DNA of 64,000 nt from an uncultured Desulfobacter sp. (lineage in GTDB: Bacteria; Desulfobacterota; Desulfobacteria; Desulfobacterales; Desulfobacteraceae): NCBI RefSeq assembly GCF_963666145.1, contig NZ_OY762614.1, positions 372,001-436,000 on the forward strand, read 5' to 3'. Positions 1 to 8,352 of this stretch are shown here, in pieces (positions within the stretch are counted from its first letter, which is position 1; the number at the start of each line of letters is the position of its first letter). The translations under genes and the position numbers were made by a program. The notes under the pieces were generated by a model. That model saw only the letters and a list, made by a program, of their open reading frames with translations. It made no database searches and was not told where the DNA came from.

Positions 1-8
1 TCCGGACC

Positions 9-3000
9 CTAGGACACCTGTTTTTTAGGCCAGCGTTTTTTCTTCTTCACCTTGTCCTTGACCGGGGCGCATCGGGTTTCGATGGTGCCGGGACCAAGGA
101 TGGTCTCAATCTCCTGGAAAAGACCGGGGCAGGCATCTGACTTATACTCATCCGACAATTTCACCATCACATCAGGATGTTCAGAATCAATGTGAATGTT
201 AAACAAGGAGACACAATTGCCCGGATACCGTTCGATCACGGGTTTGAGCTGATCGAGCACATCGGTTTTATGATGATTGGCATCCACCTGCATGACAATA
301 CCGGCAGCCCAAAGGGTTTCGGCCTGGGTTGCAGGCACAATGGCTTCGCCGATCAGCTTAACGGTATTCTCTTTTTTCTGGACTTCAGCTTCAACAATCA
401 CCACTTGTTCCTGGGACAAAAAGGTATGGGTCATGGCATACAGATTGGGGAAAACCACCAGCTCCACGGTTGAATACTGATCTTCAATATTGCAGAACGC
501 CATCAAGTCCCCTTTTTTGGTCTTGTGGATTTTCTGAATCTTGAGATTCCCGCCGATGCGGACCATTTTTTCATCCGGCGCGTCCTGGAGCGTGATCGTA
601 TTCACACTGGTAAATTTTCGAATGATATCCGCATAATCATCCATGGGATGTCCGGTGATGTAAAACCCCAGGGCTTCTTTTTCCAGTTCAAGCAGATCCT
701 TGCCCGCCCATTCATCCATCTCAGGCATTTTAGGAATATTGGAGGGCAGACAAATGCCCACACCCGAATCGGCAAAGAGATCCAGCTGGGCATCGGCTTT
801 TTCCTTCTGGATTCTGGCTCCATGGTCCAGGGCATCTTCGAGCACCGCCATCATCTGGGAGCGTTTGTCCCCGGTGGAGTCAAAGGCCCCGCATTTGATC
901 AGGGCTTCAATTACTTTTTTATTGGCCTTGCTTAAATTTACCCGTTCGCAGAAATCATAAAGACTGTCATAGTCCCCGTCCTTTTCACGAATTTGAACAA
1001 TGGATTCTATGGCAGCCTCTCCCACCCCTTTAATGGCGGCCAGGCCAAAACGGATACAATGGTTATCCACATTGAAAAAGGCGTCACTCTGGTTGACATC
1101 CGGGGGCAGCACCTTGATGCTGTGTCCTTTGCACTCATCCATATATTTGAGCACCGCATCGGAATTGCTGCGTTCGGACGTCATCAGGGCGGCGATGAAC
1201 TCAACAGGAAAATGGGCTTTAAGATAGGCAGTCTGGTAGGCAATCAGGGCATAGGCGGCAGAATGGGATTTATTAAAACCGTAACCGCCGAATTTTTCCA
1301 TGAGGTCAAAGACCTCTTCAGCCTTTTTCGGGTCAAGACCTTTTTCCTGGGCACCTTTCATGAACAGGGCCCGGTGCTCCTCCATCATGGCGGCGATCTT
1401 TTTGCCCATGGCTTTTCGAAGCCCGTCGGCCTGGGCCATGGTGTAATTGGCCAGGACCCCGGCAATTTTCATGACCTGTTCCTGGTACAGGATCACCCCG
1501 TAGGTCTCTTCGAGTACCGGCTCAAGCTCGGGGAACTGATATACCACAGGCTCCCGACCATGCTTTCGTTCCACATAGCTGTCTGCCATGCCCGAATCCA
1601 AGGGGCCAGGCCGATACAGGGCCACAAGGGCCACAATGTCCGAGAAGCTGGCCGGCTTCAGCCGGGAGATCAGTTCCTTCATACCAGAACTTTCAAGCTG
1701 GAACACCCCGGTGGTATCGGAATTTTGCAAAAGTTCAAAGGTCTTTTGATCCGAATAATCCAGGTGCAGCAGATCCGGCGGTGTATCCCCCTGCTTTTCG
1801 ATCAGGGCAATACAGTTCTTGATAACGGTGAGGTTGCGAAGCCCTAGAAAGTCAAATTTAACCAAACCCTGTTTTTCAGTGAAGGTCATGTCAAACTGGG
1901 TAATGGTTTCACCTTCTTTGCCCTTGAACAGCGGCAGATATTCCCACAGCGGTTTGTCGGAAACCACAACCCCTGCCGCATGGGTGGATGCGTGCCGGGG
2001 CAGCCCTTCAAGCAGCATGGCCACCTCAAGCATCTGGGTTTTAACCTCGGTTTCCCCGCATTTATCCTTGATGGCCGGTACCTCTTCCAATGCTTTTTTC
2101 AGATTTTTAGCATTGTCAGGGATCATCTTGGCCACTTCATCCACTTCGGAAAGGGGGACGCCCAGGGCTCTTCCCACATCCCGGATCACGGCCTTGGCTT
2201 TAAGCTTTCCAAAGGTAATGATCTGGCATACATAATCGGGGCCGCCGTAGCGCTTGACCGTATAATCATACACCTGTTCCCGGCCCTCAATGCAAAAATC
2301 CACATCAATATCAGGCATGGAGATACGGGCGGGATTTAAAAACCGTTCAAAAATCAGGCCGTGTTCGATGGGGTCAAGGGCGGTAATTCCCATGGCGTAG
2401 GCCACCATGGAACCGGCGGCAGACCCCCTGCCCGGCCCCACCGGCACCCCGATTTTTCGCGCATGCCCGATAAAGTCGGCCACAATGAGAAAATAGCCCG
2501 GAAACCCCATTTCAAGAATAATGTCAATCTCGTACTTGATCCGGTCCCTGTAAACCTGCTCATCAATATCGGGATTCTTCTCCTTGATTTTGGCAAGACG
2601 GTCTTCAAAGCCTTCCATGGCAAGTTTTTTAAACAGTTCGTCCTCGGACAGCCCATCGCCAAGGTCATATCGCGGGAAATGATAGGTTTTTTTGCCGAAA
2701 TCCACATCGCACATATCTGCGATCAGCTTGGTATTGGCTATGGCATCGGGAAAATGACCGAGGGAATCGGCCATCTCCTGTTTTGATTTGAAATAGAGCT
2801 GATCCGAATCAAATTTAAACCGGTCGGCATTGTCAAAGGTGTCGCCGGTCTGGATGCACAACAGAATTTCATGGGCCTTGGCATCGCCGTTGGACAGGTA
2901 GTGGCAGTCATTGGTGGCCACCATGGGAATGGAGAGCCGCTTGCTCAAATCCAGCAGGCCTTCGTTCACGCGGTGCTGGATCTGCATGCCGTTTTCCTGG

Positions 3001-3539
3001 ACTTCAAGGAAAAAATTTCCTTCGCCCAGGGTATCAAGATAAAACCGCGCCAGATCATCTGCTTTGGCCTGGTCCCCGGCCAGAATGGCCTGGGGGATAT
3101 CTCCCTTCAGGCAGGCCGACAGCCCCACAAGGCCCTTGGCATGTGCAGCCAGAAGCTCCTTGTCGATTCTGGGCTTAAAATAAAAGCCCTGGAGCTGGGC
3201 CACGGAGACCATCTTGCAAAGGTTGGTGTAGCCTTCCCTGTCCTTGGCCAGCAGCACCAGATGCCTTAACCCCTTTCGATCCAGCTGGGTCCGGTCATTT
3301 AAGGTTCTGGGGGCCACATAGACTTCACAGCCCAGGATGGGTTTAATACCGGCTTTATGCGCTTTCTCATAAAATTCGGCAACACCGAACATGGTACCGT
3401 GGTCCGTAATGGACACGGCATCCATCTTATATTCCGCACACCGTGTCATCAGGTCGTTTAACCGGATGGCCCCGTCAAGCAGGGAGTACTCGGAGTGAAG
3501 ATGCAGATGATAAAAGGGGATATCCTGATTATCGGTCAT
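9..3539 (-). CDS. dnaE: DNA polymerase III subunit alpha
   Basis: This is the replicative polymerase catalytic subunit, which extends the leading and lagging strands at the fork in the cytoplasm. The 1176-residue product is full length for the DnaE1 family. It opens with the PHP-domain motif HLHLHSEYSLLDGA (about residues 12-25). It carries the polymerase acidic motif PDIDVDF near residue 410 and the thumb/fingers stretch GYGFNKSHSAAYALIAYQ, followed by helix-hairpin-helix and OB-fold regions toward the C-terminus and a lysine-rich tail. It starts 6 bases after the guaB stop, so the two are almost certainly co-transcribed in the order guaB-dnaE. The stop lies 9 bases from the window edge, so the gene is complete. 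The many open frames on the opposite strand are shadows. Confidence 0.98.
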   Translation of the reverse strand: MTDNQDIPFYHLHLHSEYSLLDGAIRLNDLMTRCAEYKMDAVSITDHGTMFGVAEFYEKAHKAGIKPILGCEVYVAPRTLNDRTQLDRKGLRHLVLLAKDREGYTNLCKMVSVAQLQGFYFKPRIDKELLAAHAKGLVGLSACLKGDIPQAILAGDQAKADDLARFYLDTLGEGNFFLEVQENGMQIQHRVNEGLLDLSKRLSIPMVATNDCHYLSNGDAKAHEILLCIQTGDTFDNADRFKFDSDQLYFKSKQEMADSLGHFPDAIANTKLIADMCDVDFGKKTYHFPRYDLGDGLSEDELFKKLAMEGFEDRLAKIKEKNPDIDEQVYRDRIKYEIDIILEMGFPGYFLIVADFIGHARKIGVPVGPGRGSAAGSMVAYAMGITALDPIEHGLIFERFLNPARISMPDIDVDFCIEGREQVYDYTVKRYGGPDYVCQIITFGKLKAKAVIRDVGRALGVPLSEVDEVAKMIPDNAKNLKKALEEVPAIKDKCGETEVKTQMLEVAMLLEGLPRHASTHAAGVVVSDKPLWEYLPLFKGKEGETITQFDMTFTEKQGLVKFDFLGLRNLTVIKNCIALIEKQGDTPPDLLHLDYSDQKTFELLQNSDTTGVFQLESSGMKELISRLKPASFSDIVALVALYRPGPLDSGMADSYVERKHGREPVVYQFPELEPVLEETYGVILYQEQVMKIAGVLANYTMAQADGLRKAMGKKIAAMMEEHRALFMKGAQEKGLDPKKAEEVFDLMEKFGGYGFNKSHSAAYALIAYQTAYLKAHFPVEFIAALMTSERSNSDAVLKYMDECKGHSIKVLPPDVNQSDAFFNVDNHCIRFGLAAIKGVGEAAIESIVQIREKDGDYDSLYDFCERVNLSKANKKVIEALIKCGAFDSTGDKRSQMMAVLEDALDHGARIQKEKADAQLDLFADSGVGICLPSNIPKMPEMDEWAGKDLLELEKEALGFYITGHPMDDYADIIRKFTSVNTITLQDAPDEKMVRIGGNLKIQKIHKTKKGDLMAFCNIEDQYSTVELVVFPNLYAMTHTFLSQEQVVIVEAEVQKKENTVKLIGEAIVPATQAETLWAAGIVMQVDANHHKTDVLDQLKPVIERYPGNCVSLFNIHIDSEHPDVMVKLSDEYKSDACPGLFQEIETILGPGTIETRCAPVKDKVKKKKRWPKKQVS

Positions 3540-3545
3540 TGTGAT

Positions 3546-5015
3546 TTAATTGCTTTCTACTCTATAATTGGGCGCTTCCTTGGTAATGACAACGTCATGG
3601 ACGTGGCTCTCCTTTAATCCGGCCGCAGAGATTCGGACAAATTTTGCCTTTTCGTGCAACTCTTCAATGGTGGTCGCACCAAGATATCCCATACCGGCCT
3701 TAAGTCCACCGATCATCTGGACAATATTTTCACGAATTGTGCCCCGGTAGGGAATCCGGCCCACAATGCCTTCGGGAACAAGCTCTTCATTTTCGCCGGT
3801 ATCTTTCTGATAATATCTGTCGGAACTGCCCTTTTTCATGGCTTCCACAGATCCCATGCCGCGATAGGCTTTATATGACCGTCCCTGATAAATGACGATT
3901 TCGCCGGGGCTCTCCTGGGTACCGGCCAGCATACTGCCCAGCATGACTGAATGGGCACCGGCCCCAAGAGCTTTAGAGACATCACCGGAATACTTAATCC
4001 CGCCGTCGGCGATCAATGGTACGCCGGTTTTCTTTGAGATGGCAGCGCAGTTCATCACGGCAGTCAGCTGGGGGACACCCACACCTGCAACAATACGGGT
4101 GGTGCATATGGAACCTGGACCGATACCGATTTTAACGGCATCAACGCCGGCATCAATCAGGGCCTTTGCTCCGGCCTCTGTGGCCACATTGCCGGCGATG
4201 AGCTGGCAGGCGGGATAAGCGGCTTTGATACGCTGAACCGCCTTGATCACATTTAAGGAGTGACCATGGGAGGTGTCAATAACCAGGGCATCAGCCCCGG
4301 CTTTCAGAAGCGCTTCCACGCGATCCATCATGTCGGACCCCACACCAATGGCGGCACCGGCTCTCAGGCGGCCGAAGGAATCCTTGCAGGCATTGGGATA
4401 TTTTTTAATCTTCTCAATATCCTTAATGGTGATCAGCCCTTTGAGTTTGCCTTGGGGATCCACCACCAGAAGTTTTTCAATTCTATGTTTATGCAACATA
4501 ATTTTGGATTCTTCCAGGGTGCATTTTTCAGGCACGGTCACCAGGTTTTCACTGGTCATCACCTCCCTGGCAGGTTTGTCCAGCTGGGTCTCAAAACGAA
4601 GATCCCTGTTGGTCACGATACCCACCAGCTTATCGCCTTCCACAACGGGAATACCTGAAATCCGGTATTTGGCCATAATGTTCAGCACATCGGAAATGGT
4701 GGCATCGGGATGGACGGTCACAGGGTCGACAATCATGCCGCTTTCGCTTTTTTTAACCCGGTCCACTTCCACCACCTGCTCGGCAATGCTCAGGTTTCTG
4801 TGGATAAAACCCAGGCCCCCGGCCCGGGCCATACTGATGGCGGTATCCGACTCGGTCACCGTATCCATGGCCGCACTGACAATGGGAATGTTGAGTTCAA
4901 GCTCCTTGGTCAAACGGGTGCGTGTAATCACTTCGTCAGGCAGGATTGCGGAATAATCGGGAAGCAGGAGCACGTCATCAAAAGACAGCCCCTGTTCTGG
5001 TAATACATTGGACAT
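3546..5015 (-). CDS. guaB: Inosine-5'-monophosphate dehydrogenase
   Basis: It oxidises IMP to XMP with NAD+, the committed step to GMP, in the cytosol. The 489-residue length matches bacterial IMPDH. The N-terminal barrel contains SFDDVLLLPDYS. A CBS-pair regulatory insert occupies about residues 95-205. The catalytic loop GIGPGSICTTR places the nucleophilic cysteine at residue 304. The flap/GMP region includes SVEAMKKGS and YRGMGSVEAM. The ATG is preceded at normal spacing by a strong GGAGG site. The gene is first in an apparent operon with dnaE 6 bases downstream. It is divergent from the phosphofructokinase gene across about 310 bases. Confidence 0.98.
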   Translation of the reverse strand: MSNVLPEQGLSFDDVLLLPDYSAILPDEVITRTRLTKELELNIPIVSAAMDTVTESDTAISMARAGGLGFIHRNLSIAEQVVEVDRVKKSESGMIVDPVTVHPDATISDVLNIMAKYRISGIPVVEGDKLVGIVTNRDLRFETQLDKPAREVMTSENLVTVPEKCTLEESKIMLHKHRIEKLLVVDPQGKLKGLITIKDIEKIKKYPNACKDSFGRLRAGAAIGVGSDMMDRVEALLKAGADALVIDTSHGHSLNVIKAVQRIKAAYPACQLIAGNVATEAGAKALIDAGVDAVKIGIGPGSICTTRIVAGVGVPQLTAVMNCAAISKKTGVPLIADGGIKYSGDVSKALGAGAHSVMLGSMLAGTQESPGEIVIYQGRSYKAYRGMGSVEAMKKGSSDRYYQKDTGENEELVPEGIVGRIPYRGTIRENIVQMIGGLKAGMGYLGATTIEELHEKAKFVRISAAGLKESHVHDVVITKEAPNYRVESN

Positions 5016-5326
5016 AATATAAGGCCTCCAGAAAGGAAAGGTGTTTATTTATACTTTAAAGGCCAGCCGTCACATCAAAAAGGTGGGTGAAGGGGCTGGC
5101 CAATAATTATTTCGTATCAAAAGTATATAAACAAGTCTTTTTACCAAAATCAGGAGCTTTTGACAAGGTCATTCCGGGCAGAAATTTACATAAAAGCCAT
5201 TTAATTAAATTTTTTTGGGTGTAATTAATTTGTTTCGTTACCGATTATCTGATATAGCACCCTGAGGCAAATTCAACCACATAAATTCAAATATGGGATA
5301 TTTACCCCATTGATGAGGATAAAAAA
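5016..5326. promoter_or_regulatory. Divergent promoter region guaB / pfk
   Basis: This 311-base AT-rich gap separates two divergent genes and must hold both promoters. For guaB (minus strand) a weak pair is visible: TTGATG (5073-5078) and TATAAA (5048-5053) with a long 19-base spacer. For pfk (plus strand) a TTGACA occurs at 5160-5165, but no convincing -10 lies at standard spacing. No riboswitch or purine-operator signature was recognised. Only the location is firm; the boxes are guesses. Confidence 0.3.
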
Positions 5327-6409
5327 TTGGGAAAAAAAATTGGTGTGGTAACAGGCGGCGGTGACTGCCCCGGGCTGAATGCGGTAATTCGGGCCATTGT
5401 AAAAGCCGGTGATATGCAGGGCTTTGCCACCATAGGCATACGGGGTGGTTTTGACGGACTTTTAACACCGGTTCAGGCGGATCCCCTCACTGTCCGGGAT
5501 ATGGACGGGCTTCTTATTCGGGGCGGCACCATTCTGGGCACGGCCAATTCCGGCAGATTTTCATCCAAAACCGGCCAGGGTGAAACAAGAAAAATACCAG
5601 AGGATCTCATGACCCAGGTCCAACAGACCGTTGAAGCATTGGGCCTGAACGCGCTTGTGGTCATCGGCGGGGACGGCACTTTGACCACAGCCCTGCAGAT
5701 GCATGAATTCGGCCTGCCGATCATCGGTGTGCCAAAAACCATTGACAATGATCTGGACGCCACCCAGCAGACCTTTGGATTTGACACGGCCGTGGCCTGT
5801 GCCGTGGATGCCCTTGACCGGCTTCATTCAACAGCCCAAAGCCATAACCGGGTCATGGTCCTTGAAGTCATGGGGCGGTATGCCGGATGGATTGCCACCT
5901 ATGCGGGGCTTGCCGGGGGCGCGGATGTTATTTTGATTCCTGAAATAAAATTTAACATGCCGGCCATCGAGAAAAAAATCAGGGCCCGGGAAGCCACAGG
6001 CAAATTATTCACCATTGTTATTGTGGCCGAAGGCGCAAAGCTTGATGACACCATGGTGGTATCCGACAATGAGAATACGGACAGGGAAGTGCGCCTTGGC
6101 GGCATTGGGTACGCCATTGCAGAAAAAATCCAGGAGACGACAGGCAAAGAGAGCCGGTGTGTGGTCCTTGGGCATCTCCAGCGCGGCGGCCAACCAACCC
6201 ACTGGGACAGACAGTTATGCACCCGGTTCGGCGTTCAGGCAGTGCATATGGCGGCCAAGGAAAATTTTGGGAAAATGGTGGCACTTAAACCCAGCGGCAT
6301 GATGGGAAGCGTCCATTTAAAGGATGCCGTAAACAGAATACGCAGTGTAGATCCCGACGGAGAGTTAATCCAGACTGCCAGAACCCTTGGTATCTGTTTT
6401 GGTGATTAA
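5327..6409 (+). CDS. pfkA: 6-phosphofructokinase, mixed ATP/PPi signature
   Basis: It phosphorylates fructose-6-phosphate to fructose-1,6-bisphosphate in glycolysis (reversible if PPi-dependent). The 360-residue protein begins at a TTG codon, with GAGG 8 bases upstream. No ATG fits the conserved N-terminus KKIGVVTGGGDCPGLN. The donor-site motif GGDGT (114-118) has the glycine typical of ATP enzymes. The second diagnostic motif PKTIDND (136-142) has the lysine that PPi enzymes carry in place of glycine. Gly plus Lys is the pattern of group III PFKs, some of which use ATP and some PPi, so the phosphoryl donor cannot be settled from sequence. MGRYAGW and the C-terminal GHLQRGG substrate motifs are present. 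It stands alone, followed by a large inverted-repeat element. Confidence 0.95.
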   Translation: MGKKIGVVTGGGDCPGLNAVIRAIVKAGDMQGFATIGIRGGFDGLLTPVQADPLTVRDMDGLLIRGGTILGTANSGRFSSKTGQGETRKIPEDLMTQVQQTVEALGLNALVVIGGDGTLTTALQMHEFGLPIIGVPKTIDNDLDATQQTFGFDTAVACAVDALDRLHSTAQSHNRVMVLEVMGRYAGWIATYAGLAGGADVILIPEIKFNMPAIEKKIRAREATGKLFTIVIVAEGAKLDDTMVVSDNENTDREVRLGGIGYAIAEKIQETTGKESRCVVLGHLQRGGQPTHWDRQLCTRFGVQAVHMAAKENFGKMVALKPSGMMGSVHLKDAVNRIRSVDPDGELIQTARTLGICFGD

Positions 6410-6411
6410 CT

Positions 6412-6553
6412 AGTGCCCGACCGAAAACCGCAAGTTTGCCGATTACGGCGTTGGCCTGAAATTTTAATCCTCGAAATACGCCATGTATTCCTCCGGTTAA
6501 AATTTCAGGCCGCCTTGTACTCAACAAAATTTCCAGGTTTTCGTTCAGACACT
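6412..6553. repeat. Nested inverted-repeat element after pfk
   Basis: Two dyads are nested. The inner arms at 6453-6467 and 6497-6511 are perfect 15-base complements (GGCCTGAAATTTTAA and its reverse complement). The outer arms at 6412-6429 and 6536-6553 match at 15 of 18 positions. The whole block could fold into a long cruciform or hairpin right after the pfk stop and could act as transcription terminator or mRNA stabiliser. Its elaborate symmetry suggests a dispersed genomic repeat rather than a simple terminator, but only one copy is in this window. Confidence 0.7.
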
Positions 6554-6626
6554 TTCTATCACGGTTGGGTTAGAGAATGGAAATTTCTGATACTATTAAA
6601 TTACCCGTGTTTTTGGAGGCAACCAG

Positions 6627-7235
6627 ATGTTATATAATGTGAATTCCCAAACCCCCCAGCCCAGAATCATATCCATGGCTGTGGCCTGTCTCAGAAAAGG
6701 TGGTATTATTGCCTATCCCACAGACACATTTTACGGTATCGGCTGTGATATCATGAATAAAAAGGCCATTGAAAAAATATACCGGCTCAAACAGCGGGAC
6801 CAAACCAAGCCCTTCAGCTTCATTTGTCCGGATCTGAAAGACATCGCCCAATATGCCAAGGTGTCAAATATCGCCTATCGCCACATGAAGCGTTTACTGC
6901 CGGGCCCTTACACATTTATCCTGCCCGGCTCAAAGATGGTGCCCAAAATCATGCTGACCAAAAGAAAAACCGCCGGCATCAGGGTCCCGGCAAACCAAAT
7001 CGCCATAGAACTTGCCCTGGCACTTGGCAATCCCATTATTTCAACCTCGGCCACGGATCCCGACGGTGACGTGTTTGAAGACGCATCTCTGCTCCATGAT
7101 TATTTCGATGCAAGGTTGGATATGGTATTGGATGGCGGCCCCGTGCCCAACACACCGTCTTCGGTGATCTCACTGGTTGAAGACGAACCTGAGGTGATCA
7201 GGCATGGCGCCGGCGAAGTTGATCTGTTTGAGTAA
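6627..7235 (+). CDS. Sua5/YciO/YrdC-family protein
   Basis: The 202-residue single-domain protein belongs to the family whose best-known members make threonylcarbamoyl-AMP from threonine, bicarbonate and ATP for tRNA t6A modification. The N-terminal GGIIAYPTDTFYGIGCD motif and the KQRDQTKPFSF lysine/arginine cluster (about 49-59) are family hallmarks, as is ISTSATDPDG near the C-terminus. Length and the FSFICPDLKD segment resemble YciO-type members, whose exact role is less certain than TsaC/Sua5. It lacks the C-terminal Sua5 domain. A GGAGG 7-8 bases before the ATG supports the start. It sits alone between the repeat element and convergent sppA. Confidence 0.88.
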   Translation: MLYNVNSQTPQPRIISMAVACLRKGGIIAYPTDTFYGIGCDIMNKKAIEKIYRLKQRDQTKPFSFICPDLKDIAQYAKVSNIAYRHMKRLLPGPYTFILPGSKMVPKIMLTKRKTAGIRVPANQIAIELALALGNPIISTSATDPDGDVFEDASLLHDYFDARLDMVLDGGPVPNTPSSVISLVEDEPEVIRHGAGEVDLFE

Positions 7236-7299
7236 GCTTTATTGTCATTTATGTTCGGGTGAATAACGCACCCAAAATGGACGACTGTTGGTCCAGACA

Positions 7300-8202
7300 C
7301 TAATTGAAGACATACCTGAACTGCTTGGATAAACTGGTCCCCAGATTAACATCATGGAACAGGGTTTCAGCCAGTTTTTTAAACAATGTCATTGTATCGG
7401 CTTTGGGATAAACCGGAACCAACTCCCCTTCAATGCCTGCCATCTGACCAGCCCACTGCACCGCATCATCCATATTTCCGATACGGTCAACAAGCTTAAG
7501 TTTCATGGCGGTCTGCCCGGTGTAAACCCTGCCGTCAGCAAGTTTAGCCATGGCAGCAGTCTCCATATTTCTGGCAGTTGCAGCATCGGATACAAACTGG
7601 GCGTGCAGTTCATCCACAAGATTTTGAAACAGATGTTTTTCACTCTCCTTAAGCGTTCTCATGGGTGATCCCATATCTTTATATTCACCACTTTTGATCA
7701 CCACAGGAGAAATGCCGATTTTTTCAGCAATCTGTTCAATATTCGCATACTCCATAATTACGCCTATGGAGCCGGTTATGGTGCCTGAATTGGCCACAAT
7801 GCCCTGGGCGGCACAAGCTATATAATACCCACCGGAAGCAGCGACAGATCCCATGGAGGCGATCACAGGTTTTACATCGCGGAACTTCATCAGCTCCCGA
7901 TAAATTTCCTGGGAAGGCCCGATCCCGCCGCCGGGACTGTCAACTCTTAAAATAATCGCCTTAATATCATCATCATCCATAAAATCCTTAAGATCTTGAA
8001 TAATTTCCTTTGAAGAGATAATCGGCCCTGCAACCTCAACCACACCGATATTGCCTTCGGAAGAGGCGATGGCACCGCTGATGTTACTTTTCACGGCAAA
8101 GGCCCCGATTGCAGCAATGCCGGACACGGCAACCAAACCAACGGTGAAACAGGCACAAATAACACAAATGAAAAACAAAAAAGGATGGCGTCTTGCAAAC
8201 AT
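7300..8202 (-). CDS. sppA: Signal peptide peptidase SppA (short form)
   Basis: This membrane-anchored serine protease of the S49 family degrades cleaved signal peptides. The 300-residue length fits the short, one-domain form that acts as an oligomer. One hydrophobic anchor spans about residues 8-35. The catalytic Ser123 lies in GSVAASGGYY and the general-base Lys175 in SGEYKDMGSP, the Ser-Lys dyad of the family. It is downstream of rpsA on the same strand, but a strong terminator lies between them, so it probably has its own promoter in the short gap. It converges with the Sua5/YciO gene across about 60 bases containing a small GGGTG/CACCC hairpin. Confidence 0.95.
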   Translation of the reverse strand: MFARRHPFLFFICVICACFTVGLVAVSGIAAIGAFAVKSNISGAIASSEGNIGVVEVAGPIISSKEIIQDLKDFMDDDDIKAIILRVDSPGGGIGPSQEIYRELMKFRDVKPVIASMGSVAASGGYYIACAAQGIVANSGTITGSIGVIMEYANIEQIAEKIGISPVVIKSGEYKDMGSPMRTLKESEKHLFQNLVDELHAQFVSDAATARNMETAAMAKLADGRVYTGQTAMKLKLVDRIGNMDDAVQWAGQMAGIEGELVPVYPKADTMTLFKKLAETLFHDVNLGTSLSKQFRYVFN

Positions 8203-8261
8203 AAGGGATTTTTCCTCAACTATTTTTGATTGGAAACGCTGGTTTATAACAATTGTGACGA

Positions 8262-8307
8262 AAGAAAAAAAGGCCGGACATCCCGTTTAAGGATCAGTCC
8301 GGCCTTT
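8262..8307 (-). terminator. Rho-independent terminator of rpsA
   Basis: A perfect 11-base stem (8297-8307 pairing with 8269-8279, GTCCGGCCTTT type) encloses a 17-base loop. Reading on the minus strand, it runs into a T-rich tract (complement of 8261-8270). It lies directly after the rpsA stop, and its orientation matches rpsA. Confidence 0.85.
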
Positions 8308-8352
8308 AAATTTCAGAAAACTGCAGTTATGTTTCTGCCCGTCAGGCGGAAA

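Noticed and set aside
993..1847. 285-codon open frame opposite dnaE
   Set aside because: It is antisense to a conserved dnaE region with no domain or start signal; a shadow.
6412..6553. Possible CRISPR or phage att site
   Set aside because: Only one inverted-repeat unit, no spacers and no integrase.
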